From assembly GCA_947499975.1 (NCBI GenBank), contig CANMQE010000001.1, positions 558,001-622,000 on the forward strand: a stretch of 64,000 bases of DNA, written 5' to 3'. Made by a program: the position numbers and the translations under genes. Positions 18,260-25,869 of the stretch are shown one piece after another (position 1 is the stretch's first letter; the number at the start of each line of letters is the position of its first letter). Source of the DNA: an uncultured Sphingomonadaceae bacterium. Lineage in GTDB: Bacteria; Pseudomonadota; Alphaproteobacteria; Sphingomonadales; Sphingomonadaceae. The notes beneath the pieces were generated by a model. That model worked only from the letters and a program-made list of their open reading frames with translations, was not told where the DNA came from and searched no databases.

Positions 18260-18976
18260 ATGACCTGGCAAAGAGCGGCAATCTTCGGAAGCAGCGGCGG
18301 CGTTGGCGCCGCGCTGGTTCGGGCGCTGGCCGATCGCGGTGTCGAGGTACTGGCAGGCTCGCGCGGCGGTACCGCGCCCAAATTGCCAAACGTCACGCCG
18401 TTCGCGTTCGATCTGGACGACGAGGCGAGCATAGAGCGCGCCGTGGCGGACTGGGCCGATGCGCCGCCCGACCTGGTGATCGTGGCTACCGGCGTCTTGA
18501 CGCTGGCCAACGGCACGGGGCCGGAGCGCAGCTTCCGCCACCTGGACGGGGAGACGATGGCGCGGGTGATGTATCTCAACACCATCGGCCCTGCACTGGT
18601 GGCAAAGCACGTGCTGCCATTGTTCGGGCGCGATCAGCCCGCCACGTTCGCTGCCATTTCGGCTCGCGTCGGGTCTATCGGCGATAATCGCATCGGTGGC
18701 TGGCATTCCTACCGCGCCAGCAAGGCAGCCCTGAACATGCTGATCCGCAATTTTGCCATAGAGCTGCGCCGCACGCGCGATCAGGCGATCGTCGTGGGCC
18801 TGCATCCCGGCACGGTGGACACCGGCTTGTCAGAGCCGTTTCAGGCCAATCTGCCCGAAGGCCAGTTGACGGCACCCGCAGAAAGCGCGGCAAACCTGCT
18901 GCGCGTGCTGGAAGGGCTGACGCCGGCCGATAGCGGCGAGCTGTTCGACTGGAAGGGTGAGCGTGTAGAGCCCTGA
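18260..18976 (+). CDS. SDR-family oxidoreductase
   Basis: A 238-residue short-chain dehydrogenase/reductase. The NAD(P)-binding turn is GSSGGVGAAL (residues 10-19) and the catalytic residues are Ser134, Tyr151 and Lys155 (in SYRASKAALN). The AGGAAAGGAAG stretch just upstream is a strong Shine-Dalgarno for the ATG at 18260. It resembles the C-factor-like (CsgA) SDR subgroup by length and by the HPGTVDTGLS segment near the C-terminus. The substrate is unknown. It is divergent from sdhB and converges with the ATP-grasp gene 13 nt downstream. Confidence 0.88.
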   Translation: MTWQRAAIFGSSGGVGAALVRALADRGVEVLAGSRGGTAPKLPNVTPFAFDLDDEASIERAVADWADAPPDLVIVATGVLTLANGTGPERSFRHLDGETMARVMYLNTIGPALVAKHVLPLFGRDQPATFAAISARVGSIGDNRIGGWHSYRASKAALNMLIRNFAIELRRTRDQAIVVGLHPGTVDTGLSEPFQANLPEGQLTAPAESAANLLRVLEGLTPADSGELFDWKGERVEP

Positions 18977-18983
18977 GCAGGGC
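18970..18983. terminator. Weak hairpin between convergent genes
   Basis: GCCCT-GAGC-AGGGC forms a 5-bp perfect stem with a 4-nt loop across the SDR stop codon and just before the stop of the convergent ATP-grasp gene. No T-tract follows on either side, so factor-independent termination is doubtful. Confidence 0.25.
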
Positions 18984-18989
18984 GCCTTG

Positions 18990-20003
18990 CTAGGAAATAA
19001 GCCCGTGTCGACTCCAACATTCGGCCAGCAGCGTCTCCAGCAGGTCAGCATGGCTGAAGCCGGCGCGCGCGGCGGCCTTTGCCATCACCTTCTCGCTCCA
19101 CAAATTGCAGTTGAGATTGATCTCGATGAAGTTGATTTCGCCGGTTTTCAGATCGACGCGGAATTCGATGCGGCCGTAATCGAACGGCACGAATTCCTGC
19201 GCCACCTTGCGCGCCATCTGCTCGATCTTGGACGCCAGATCGGGGTGGTCGAATTCCTTCAGCGCGGATTTCTCGGCATTGGGCACCAGATCGCGCTTTT
19301 CGTAATAGGTCCACAGCTTCTGCGTGTCCTCACGCTCGTACCACAGCATTGGCAGCGCCACGGGGGCGTTGTCGATCGTGATGAAGGCGCACTGCACGTC
19401 GTATCCGTCCAGATACGGCTCCACGATGGCATCGTGGCCCTGGCCATGAATGTTGGCGATGGCGTTGGCCACGCCGTTGAAATCGAAGGCGTCCGAAATG
19501 CCCCAGCTTGCCGAGGATGCATTGGGCTTGATCACCCAGCGCCCGTCCGGCGCGTGGGGCAGGTCTTCCTCGCGCACGGGCGCGCCGCGGCGGAAGCAGA
19601 ACCAGTCGGCTGTCGGCACGCCAGCGCTGCGGCAGACCAGTTTCGACACCGACTTGTCGTCTCCCAATCCGCGCAGGAAGGGCATCGCGCCAAGATACGG
19701 GATGCGGTGCATGTTGCACAGGAGCGGGATCAGCATCTCGCTGTTCACGAAACCGCCGCGGTTCAGCAGCGGGAATGCAAAATCCACTTCAGGGGCATTG
19801 AACAGCACGTCGTAGCTGTTGGCAAATTCCAGGTTCAGGCCGAGGTTCTCCAGCGTGGTGCGCACCTCGTGGTGATAGATGGCATGGTTGCCGTCTTCGG
19901 GGTGCATCCCGCCGCCCCACAGGGCGTGCTTCGCCATGAACAGGATCCTGATACGCTCCTTCGCTTCTTCGGGAATGCGCAGGGGGGAAATGGTCTTGCT
20001 CAT
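18990..20003 (-). CDS. ATP-grasp domain protein (D-Ala-D-Ala ligase-like)
   Basis: A 337-residue ATP-grasp enzyme. Visible elements are the ATP-binding KPNASSASWGI segment, IVEPYLDGYDV, and the metal-binding end RIEFRVD followed by INFIEINLNCN, which holds the acidic/Asn ligands. The MSKTISP start at 20003 has an AAAGGCG ribosome site; the frame is open for 28 more codons upstream, but that part lies in the shared promoter region. The fold suggests ligation of a carboxylate to an amine with ATP; unlike Ddl, its neighbours are not cell-wall genes. The substrate is unknown. Confidence 0.75.
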   Translation of the reverse strand: MSKTISPLRIPEEAKERIRILFMAKHALWGGGMHPEDGNHAIYHHEVRTTLENLGLNLEFANSYDVLFNAPEVDFAFPLLNRGGFVNSEMLIPLLCNMHRIPYLGAMPFLRGLGDDKSVSKLVCRSAGVPTADWFCFRRGAPVREEDLPHAPDGRWVIKPNASSASWGISDAFDFNGVANAIANIHGQGHDAIVEPYLDGYDVQCAFITIDNAPVALPMLWYEREDTQKLWTYYEKRDLVPNAEKSALKEFDHPDLASKIEQMARKVAQEFVPFDYGRIEFRVDLKTGEINFIEINLNCNLWSEKVMAKAAARAGFSHADLLETLLAECWSRHGLIS

Positions 20004-20062
20004 GGATTCGCCTTTGCTGGCTGGATTATGCGCGCCGATTAGGCGTGATTTCGGGGCGACGC

Positions 20063-20076
20063 AAACGGAACCGTTT
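20063..20076. promoter_or_regulatory. AAACGG-AA-CCGTTT palindrome between divergent genes
   Basis: A perfect 6-bp inverted repeat with a 2-nt centre lies between the ATP-grasp gene (minus) and the methyltransferase gene (plus), about 60 nt from each start. Size and placement suit a dimeric regulator controlling both genes. No known operator matches, and no flanking -35/-10 was recognised. Confidence 0.35.
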
Positions 20077-20140
20077 CGCCGTTGCAAATTCTGCGAGGCG
20101 TGAGAAACTGCGGTTTCAGGGGAATCCGGCGGAGATGACG

Positions 20141-20776
20141 ATGGGCTTTGGTAAATGGTACGACGAGACCGTTTTGCCCAAGGTCATTTCGCTGGGCTGC
20201 AGTTCCGAAGACATGGACGAATTGCGGCGGCAGGTGGTGCCACTGGCCAAGGGCGCGGTGTTCGAACTTGGCTGCGGTGGCGGTTTCAACCAGCCCCACT
20301 ACAACGCCCGTGCAATCAGCAGCTTCTGCGGCATCGATCCCAATGCAAACCTGCTCGATGCAGCGCGCAGGCGTGCCGCCCAAAGAGGTTGGAGCAACGA
20401 TATCAGGCACGGCGTGGGAGAGGATATTCCGTTCGGCGACGGCGCGTTCGACACCGTCGTCTGCACCTACACTCTGTGTTCGGTGGACGATTCGCAGCAG
20501 GTGCTTTCGGAAATGCGCCGCGTGCTGAAGCCCGGCGGAAGACTGCTGTTCCTGGAACATGGCCGGTCGCCCGATCCAGGCCCCGCAAAATGGCAGAAGC
20601 GCATCGAGCCGGTGTGGAAGCACCTGGCCGGCAACTGCCACCTGACGCGCGAGATTGGCGGTCCGATCCGCAAGGCCGGGTTCGAGATCGACCCTATCGG
20701 GCAGGCCTATTTCGAGAAGGCACCGAAATGGGCAGGCTGGATGGAATGGGGCGTGGCGCGCCGGGCGGGCGCTTGA
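20141..20776 (+). CDS. Class I SAM-dependent methyltransferase
   Basis: A 211-residue methyltransferase. The SAM-binding motif I is VFELGCGGGFNQPHY, motif II-like acidic CGIDPN follows, and FDTVVCTYTLCSVDD plus LKPGGRLLFLEHG complete the fold of the UbiE/Methyltransf_11 type. GGAG at 20131 is 6 nt before the ATG at 20141 but abuts the ATG at 20135, so 20141 is preferred. The LEHGRS segment and C-terminal Cys/His-bearing region resemble small-molecule or phospholipid N-methyltransferases (METTL7-like). The substrate is unknown. Confidence 0.83.
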   Translation: MGFGKWYDETVLPKVISLGCSSEDMDELRRQVVPLAKGAVFELGCGGGFNQPHYNARAISSFCGIDPNANLLDAARRRAAQRGWSNDIRHGVGEDIPFGDGAFDTVVCTYTLCSVDDSQQVLSEMRRVLKPGGRLLFLEHGRSPDPGPAKWQKRIEPVWKHLAGNCHLTREIGGPIRKAGFEIDPIGQAYFEKAPKWAGWMEWGVARRAGA

Positions 20777-20786
20777 TGAAAGGAGC

Positions 20787-21614
20787 CTAGCTCCAGGCTT
20801 CGATCTCGGGCTTGGGAATGTCCATGCCCAGCCGTTGGCCCAGCACCCATTCGCAGATGGCATAGGTCCGCTCGTTATCGACATCGATGGCGAGGGCACC
20901 ATCCTCGAACACCACCGGCACCAGCTTCGCATCGAAACGCTTGCCAGCGCGCGCCAGCCCATTGGCCATGGTGATGAGGCCAAAGCGCATCATCAGGATG
21001 TTGAACAGGCCGAAAGCACGCACCATGCGGCCCCTGTTCGCCTGGAACTGGCCGCCTTCACGGAAGATTTCCGCAGCCTTCAGCCCCTTGCGATTGGCAA
21101 GCCCGTAGAGGTTACAATTGGCGTAACCTGCTTCCTTGAACTCGTAGAAACCGCGCTGGCCACGTTCGTGAACGGCATGAACGCGCTCCTTCGTGGTTAC
21201 ACCGATCACGCCATCGGCGCGCTTCATGGCGCTGCGAACTTGTTCGAAGCCGTCATGGGTCAGCAGCACGTTATCTGCAGTGGTGACGATGAAGGGGCCA
21301 TCCTCGCCCTGTGTGGCGGCCAGCACGCTTTCCACGATGTTCGGATTGCTGTCGACGATAGTGATGGGGATCCCGCGCGGGCGGAATGTTTCCAGCACCT
21401 CGTCGACCTCGGCCTGGCCATCAGGCTCCAGCACGACACGAATTTCCTGAACCGCGGGGAGGGTGGTGAGCGCCTCCATCACGTGGGAAATCAGCGGCTT
21501 GCCGCAGATGGGTGCCAGGCATTTGTGGCTAACCCCGGCGCGCTGCGCCAGGGGATTCACAACGCCTGTACGCTGCGCTGCCAGCACGATTACCGTGACC
21601 GGTAGCTCTTCCAT
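20787..21614 (-). CDS. MobA-like nucleotidyltransferase
   Basis: A 275-residue NTP-transferase-like protein. The N-terminus has VIVLAAQR, followed by KCLAPICGKPLISHV, the signature of sugar-phosphate/phosphoalcohol nucleotidyltransferases, and VTTADNVLLT provides the metal-binding acidic residue. It could make an activated alcohol or sugar for lipid or polysaccharide synthesis. No CDP-alcohol phosphatidyltransferase is next to it, although the membrane protein at 61970 has a related but degenerate N-terminal fold. It converges with the methyltransferase 10 nt away and sits downstream of rne on the same strand (21-nt gap). Confidence 0.75.
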   Translation of the reverse strand: MEELPVTVIVLAAQRTGVVNPLAQRAGVSHKCLAPICGKPLISHVMEALTTLPAVQEIRVVLEPDGQAEVDEVLETFRPRGIPITIVDSNPNIVESVLAATQGEDGPFIVTTADNVLLTHDGFEQVRSAMKRADGVIGVTTKERVHAVHERGQRGFYEFKEAGYANCNLYGLANRKGLKAAEIFREGGQFQANRGRMVRAFGLFNILMMRFGLITMANGLARAGKRFDAKLVPVVFEDGALAIDVDNERTYAICEWVLGQRLGMDIPKPEIEAWS

Positions 21615-21635
21615 GGCGGTTCTCCCGTCCTGCGT

Positions 21636-24446
21636 TCAGTTGCCGAAAGTGCGCTGCCACCATCCACGACGCGGAGAGCCATCGGCATTGGTGCCTTCGT
21701 CGCCAACATCGTCCTGGCTCTCACTCGGCTTCTGGTCTGCCAAGGGCGTTTCATTGCCGGTGAGAACTTCGGAGATCACCGGCTTGTCACCGCCGTCCGT
21801 CGAGGTCGTTTCTGCGGCCGCCTCTGCATTCGCGGCAGGTTCGGCCTTCTTGCGACGGGTGCGCTTGGGCTTCGGCTTTTCCTCGGCTGCCGTATCTTCG
21901 GCAGCCTTATCGGCCGCATTGTCTCCGCCCGTATTTTCGGCCGCGTTGACTTCTGCATCGGCCGCAGGCTCTGCCTTCTTGCGGCGCGTACGCTTCGGCT
22001 TTGGCTTCTCTTCGGCTTCCGCTTCGCCCGCATCGCTGGCCGCATCCGCTACCGCAGTTTCTTCTGCTGCGGGTTCTGCCTTTTTGCGACGGGTGCGCTT
22101 GGGCTTCGGCTTTTCTTCCTTGGCCGCAGTATCATCCTCTGCAGGCGACGTGTCGGTAGCCTTGGCGACTTCTGCGTTGTCCGCTCCCTCCTCAGAGGAA
22201 GTGTCGGAAGCATTGTCGCTGTCGTCACCGTTGTCGTCGTTCGAGGATGCATCGTCGTCCTGACGCTTGCGGTTGCGGCCACGGCCGCCCCTGCGCCCAC
22301 GGCGACGGCGTGGCTTGTTGTCACCGTCATTGCCGTCATCGTCATTGTCGTCCGATGCACTTTCCGAATCGTCGCCATCGTCGTCGGAATCGTCGGACTT
22401 GCTGTCCGAGCCATCGTCCTGCTGGCGACCCTTGTTGCGGCCGCGGCCACCACGACGGCGACGGCGCTTCTTGCCCCCGCGCGAGTTGTTGTCGTCGTCA
22501 TCTTCGGAATCGTCCGAATAGTCGTCGCTTTCGTCGGCCACGTCATCATCGTCGTCATCGTCGACGATCGGTTCGAACTTGGGCGCCTCGGCAGGCTTCG
22601 GGCCAGAGGAACCGACGCGCATCTTGGCGCCTTCGTCCTCGCCTTCGGGTTTCACTTCCACGGTCACGCCATAACGTTGTTCGATCTCTGCAAGATCGGC
22701 GCGCTTGGCGTTCAGCAGGTAAACCGCCGCCTCGGTGGAGGCGAACAGCGTGATGGTGGTGCCCTTGCCCTTCGCGGCCTCATCCTCGATGAAGCGCAGC
22801 GCGGAGAGACCGGCCGATGACGCGGTGCGAACAAGCCCCGTTCCGTCGCAATGCGGACATTCGCGCGTGGTGGCTTCCAGCACGCCTGTACGCAGGCGCT
22901 GGCGGCTCATTTCCATCAGGCCAAAGCCGGAGATGCGGCCCACCTGGATACGCGCACGGTCGTTCTTCAGCGCATCCTTCATGCACCGCTCGACCTTGCG
23001 TACGTTTCCGGTGCGTTCCATGTCGATGAAGTCGATCACCACCAGGCCGGCCATGTCACGCAGGCGCAGCTGGCGGGCAATTTCCTTCGCCGCTTCAAGG
23101 TTGGTGTGCAGCGCCGTCTGCTCGATACCGTGTTCCTTCGTGGAACGGCCCGAGTTGATGTCGATCGACACCAGCGCCTCTGTCGGGTTGATGATCAGGT
23201 AGCCGCCGGATTTCAACTGCACCATCGGATCGTACATCGCGGATAGCTGGTCTTCCGCTCCGTATCGCTGGAACAGCGGCACGGGATCGTTGTAATTCTT
23301 CACCCGGCGCGCATGGCTGGGCATCAGCAGCTTCATGAAGGACTTTGCGGCCTTGTAGCCCGCTTCGCCTTCCACGATCACTTCCTCGATCTCGCGATTA
23401 TAGATGTCGCGGATGGCGCGCTTGATCAGGTCAGAATCCGAGTGGATCATGCTGGGCGCGCTGGAGGACATGGTACGTTCGCGGATTTCGTCCCACAGGC
23501 GGGCGAGATAGTCGAAGTCGCGCTTGATCTCTGTCTTGGTGCGCGAAAGACCGGCGGTGCGCACGATCAGGCCCATGGTGCGCGGCAGGCTGAGATCGTT
23601 CACGATCTGCTTCAGCCGCTTGCGATCGCCGCCATGCGAAATCTTGCGAGAAATACCGCCGCCGTGGCTGGAATTGGGCATCAGCACGCAATAGCGACCC
23701 GCCAGCGAGAGATAGGTGGTGAGGGCGGCGCCCTTGTTGCCGCGTTCTTCCTTGGCAACCTGCACCAGCAGCACCTGGCGGCGCTGGATTACGTCCTGGA
23801 TCTTGTAACGGCGACGCAGCGCCTGGCGCTTTGCGCGCGCCTCGTCGATTTCCTTCGCACGGCTGCCACCACGGCCACCCTGCTGGCGGCGCGGCTTGCC
23901 ACGACCGCGTCCGCGACCACGACCGCGCGACCTGCCGCCATTATCATTGTCGTCGTTCTCGTCGTCATCGTCGTCGGAACCATCGTCCTCGCCGTTTTCG
24001 ACATGGCCATCCTCGATGGTGGAAACGTCGTCCTTCTCGCTGGTGTCGATTTCCTCGAGACCGCCTTCGTCGTCGTCTTCCTCGTCATCGTCGCCATCGT
24101 CGTCGGACGGCGCGCCATCCTCGTCCTCTTCTGCGCGAAGCATGGCTTCTTCTTCGGCTGCGGCCTGTTCCTCGGCCAGCAGCGCGTCGCGGTCTGCCGC
24201 GGGGATCTGGTAGTAATCGGGATGAATTTCGCTGAAAGCGAGGAAACCGTGACGGTTGCCGCCGAAATCGACGAATGCCGCCTGAAGCGAGGGCTCTACC
24301 CTCGTGACCTTGGCTAGATAGATATTGCCCTTGATCTGCTTGTGTTCGGCAGATTCAAAGTCGAACTCCTCAATCCGGTTTCCCTTGAGCACCGCCACCC
24401 GTGTTTCTTCGGGGTGGCGCGCATCGATAAGCATGCGCGTTGCCAT
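21636..24446 (-). CDS. rne: Ribonuclease E
   Basis: A 936-residue RNase E. The start MATRMLIDAR at 24446 has GGAG 8 nt upstream. The S1 domain begins near 38 and is interrupted at about 85-205 by an acidic, then Gly/Arg-rich insert, resuming at VLLVQVAKEERGNKGAALTTY. Catalytic Asp429 (SIDINSG) and Asp472 (VVIDFIDM) match E. coli Asp303 and Asp346 spacing exactly, and the zinc-link is Cys530/Cys533 (ECPHC). The C-terminal 330 residues are disordered, with acidic blocks, Arg/Gly-rich RNA-binding patches and three KPKPKRTRRKKAEP repeats. It initiates mRNA decay at the inner membrane as a degradosome scaffold. Confidence 0.95.
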   Translation of the reverse strand: MATRMLIDARHPEETRVAVLKGNRIEEFDFESAEHKQIKGNIYLAKVTRVEPSLQAAFVDFGGNRHGFLAFSEIHPDYYQIPAADRDALLAEEQAAAEEEAMLRAEEDEDGAPSDDDGDDDEEDDDEGGLEEIDTSEKDDVSTIEDGHVENGEDDGSDDDDDENDDNDNGGRSRGRGRGRGRGKPRRQQGGRGGSRAKEIDEARAKRQALRRRYKIQDVIQRRQVLLVQVAKEERGNKGAALTTYLSLAGRYCVLMPNSSHGGGISRKISHGGDRKRLKQIVNDLSLPRTMGLIVRTAGLSRTKTEIKRDFDYLARLWDEIRERTMSSSAPSMIHSDSDLIKRAIRDIYNREIEEVIVEGEAGYKAAKSFMKLLMPSHARRVKNYNDPVPLFQRYGAEDQLSAMYDPMVQLKSGGYLIINPTEALVSIDINSGRSTKEHGIEQTALHTNLEAAKEIARQLRLRDMAGLVVIDFIDMERTGNVRKVERCMKDALKNDRARIQVGRISGFGLMEMSRQRLRTGVLEATTRECPHCDGTGLVRTASSAGLSALRFIEDEAAKGKGTTITLFASTEAAVYLLNAKRADLAEIEQRYGVTVEVKPEGEDEGAKMRVGSSGPKPAEAPKFEPIVDDDDDDDVADESDDYSDDSEDDDDNNSRGGKKRRRRRGGRGRNKGRQQDDGSDSKSDDSDDDGDDSESASDDNDDDGNDGDNKPRRRRGRRGGRGRNRKRQDDDASSNDDNGDDSDNASDTSSEEGADNAEVAKATDTSPAEDDTAAKEEKPKPKRTRRKKAEPAAEETAVADAASDAGEAEAEEKPKPKRTRRKKAEPAADAEVNAAENTGGDNAADKAAEDTAAEEKPKPKRTRRKKAEPAANAEAAAETTSTDGGDKPVISEVLTGNETPLADQKPSESQDDVGDEGTNADGSPRRGWWQRTFGN
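21836..22113 (-). repeat. Three basic KPKPKRTRRKKAEP repeats in the RNase E tail
   Basis: Copies are encoded at about 21836-21880, 21964-22008 and 22071-22113. They are nearly identical as protein but differ at several third positions, so the repetition is maintained at protein level. Each is flanked by Ala/Glu-rich spacer, giving alternating basic and acidic blocks near the C-terminus. They are probably RNA- or membrane-contacting elements. Confidence 0.8.
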
Positions 24447-24531
24447 TAAATATTCTCCAGGCAATCGCTCCAGCCCCGGCACGGCGAACAAGCGCCTGGC
24501 CAGGTGGAGAGGATTGCCGATATGTGTGATG

Positions 24532-24553
24532 CCCGCCACAGGTGCGGGTTTTT
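24532..24553. other. Hairpin with T-tract in the rne upstream region
   Basis: CCCGC (24532-24536) pairs with GCGGG (24544-24548) around a 7-nt loop and is followed on the + strand by TTTTT. On the + strand this looks like a small intrinsic terminator, although no + strand gene ends nearby. On the - strand it would lie in the rne 5' leader, about 90-110 nt before the start codon. Which strand uses it is unknown. Confidence 0.35.
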
Positions 24554-24866
24554 GATGAAATCACTCCGTCGTTTCGGCCAGGAGCCGATTCACGAACGGG
24601 AGTGCGAAACGTGTCTGTCGCGGCGCAAAGGCGCAGGATTTTCGTCTGCGCTGAGAGCCCTGCAGCCGTCATGCGTCCTGTCGAACACATTGCAGCTTGC
24701 TGGCTTTTACTTTGCATCGCGGCATCAACCTGTAAGCATTTCCGGCAGGACTGAAATAAGCCTGCACGGGAGTGCCGGGTGGCAATATTGCTCCGGCTGC
24801 CAATTCGCTAGCATCCGGGGAAAGATACGGCAACCTTGTTGCGCAACCGCGCAAAAATCCCTTGTG

Positions 24867-24874
24867 ATGGTTAA
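24867..24874 (-). promoter_or_regulatory. Candidate CtrA half-site upstream of amiC
   Basis: ATGGTTAA on the + strand is the exact complement of the alphaproteobacterial CtrA half-motif TTAACCAT. It lies 69 nt before the amiC ATG, a usual distance for a promoter-proximal regulator. The second TTAA of a full TTAA-N7-TTAA site is absent. Control of a septal cell-wall amidase by the cell-cycle regulator is plausible but inferred. Confidence 0.4.
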
Positions 24875-24942
24875 CGGTAGAATTGCGCCGCTTGCCCGAC
24901 TTTGAGAATGGGCGCGGAAGAAGGGATACAAGGCTTACGCGC

Positions 24943-25815
24943 ATGTCGTTTCGCTTCCAGATCGGCCTGCTGCTTCTATTACCGGTCCTGGTGGTGGGCG
25001 CGTTATATGCCTTTGGCGCAGCCGTGCCGGTGCCTGTGCTGGGCCGCGATTACGTGGTGCGTGTCGACCTGCCCGACGGCACGGCCACGATCGGACTGCC
25101 CGATATTGCCGGCCCTTCCGATCCCTCCCGCCCGCTGGTGGTAATAGACGCAGGCCACGGCGGCCCCGATCCCGGCACGGTGAGCGAGGGGTTCAGGGAA
25201 AAGGCCATCGTGCTTGGCCTTGCCCGTGCCTTGCGAGACAGGCTGCTGGACGAAGGCGGCATCCGCGTGGCGATGACGCGGGACGACGACAGCTTCATCG
25301 TGCTGGAGGAACGCGCCGAGATAGCCCGCGCGATGGGGGCCGATCTGTTCCTTTCCATCCACGCCGATTCCGCCGGAGAGCGCGAGGGCGTGACCGGCGC
25401 CAGCATCTATACCCTTTCGGAAAACGCCTCCTCCGAAGCTGCCGCCCGTTTTGCCGAGCGTGAGAACGACGCCGACATCATCAACGGCGTTGACCTTTCC
25501 GGCCAGGACGAGAGCGTGAATGCCATTCTGGTGGAACTCTCGCAGCGGCGCACTTCGGAGCGGTCCGCCCTGTTTGCCGAGCTGATCCAGCGGGAGGGGC
25601 AGGGCATGCTGCAATTCCATCCCGAACCGCGCCGTTCCGCAGCATTGGCGGTGCTGCGTGCGCCCGATGTGCCAGGTGTGCTGTTCGAATCGGGCTTCGT
25701 CACCAATCGGGAGGAAGCCGAGAGGCTGGCCTCTGTCGAGGGACGTGAAAGGTTTGCCGATGCCATGGCGCGCGCCATCCGCGTGTATCTTGCTCGCCAA
25801 TCACTGGAAAACTGA
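24943..25815 (+). CDS. amiC: N-acetylmuramoyl-L-alanine amidase
   Basis: A 290-residue zinc amidase (Amidase_3). An N-terminal signal or anchor (FQIGLLLLLPVLVVGALYAFGAA) leads to a periplasmic catalytic domain with zinc ligands in IDAGHGGPDPG and SIHADS, and the catalytic Glu in VLFESGFVTN. The start at 24943 was chosen over an in-frame ATG 20 codons upstream because it directly precedes the signal sequence and has AAGG 9 nt before it. It cleaves the peptide stem from peptidoglycan during daughter-cell separation. PBP1A follows 54 nt downstream, so synthesis and splitting functions are adjacent. AMIN and LysM domains are absent. The symbol is by family; AmiA/B/C cannot be separated here. Confidence 0.88.
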   Translation: MSFRFQIGLLLLLPVLVVGALYAFGAAVPVPVLGRDYVVRVDLPDGTATIGLPDIAGPSDPSRPLVVIDAGHGGPDPGTVSEGFREKAIVLGLARALRDRLLDEGGIRVAMTRDDDSFIVLEERAEIARAMGADLFLSIHADSAGEREGVTGASIYTLSENASSEAAARFAERENDADIINGVDLSGQDESVNAILVELSQRRTSERSALFAELIQREGQGMLQFHPEPRRSAALAVLRAPDVPGVLFESGFVTNREEAERLASVEGRERFADAMARAIRVYLARQSLEN

Positions 25816-25869
25816 TGCTATTCATTCTGGCGCCATCGATGGAGTGTATGTAAACACCCTGGCTGCCTT

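Larger units (their letters stand above)
24447..24942. other. 496-nt intergenic region between divergent rne and amiC
   Basis: No convincing gene is present; the open frames here have no good ribosome site and no recognisable protein. It must hold the rne leader and promoter and the amiC promoter. It contains a short hairpin with a T5 run (24532-24553) and a candidate CtrA half-site (24867-24874). Its A/T content is visibly higher than that of the flanking genes from about 24690 to 24880. A clear sigma-70 -35/-10 pair was not found for either gene. Confidence 0.6.

Noticed and set aside
22267..22521. Repeat array or CRISPR in the rne tail
   Set aside because: The repetition is codon-level low-complexity encoding Asp and Arg/Gly runs; there are no equal spacers.
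23313..24317. 334-codon + strand open frame
   Set aside because: It lies antisense to RNase E; the Val/Ile-rich run arises from the acidic codons of the opposite strand.
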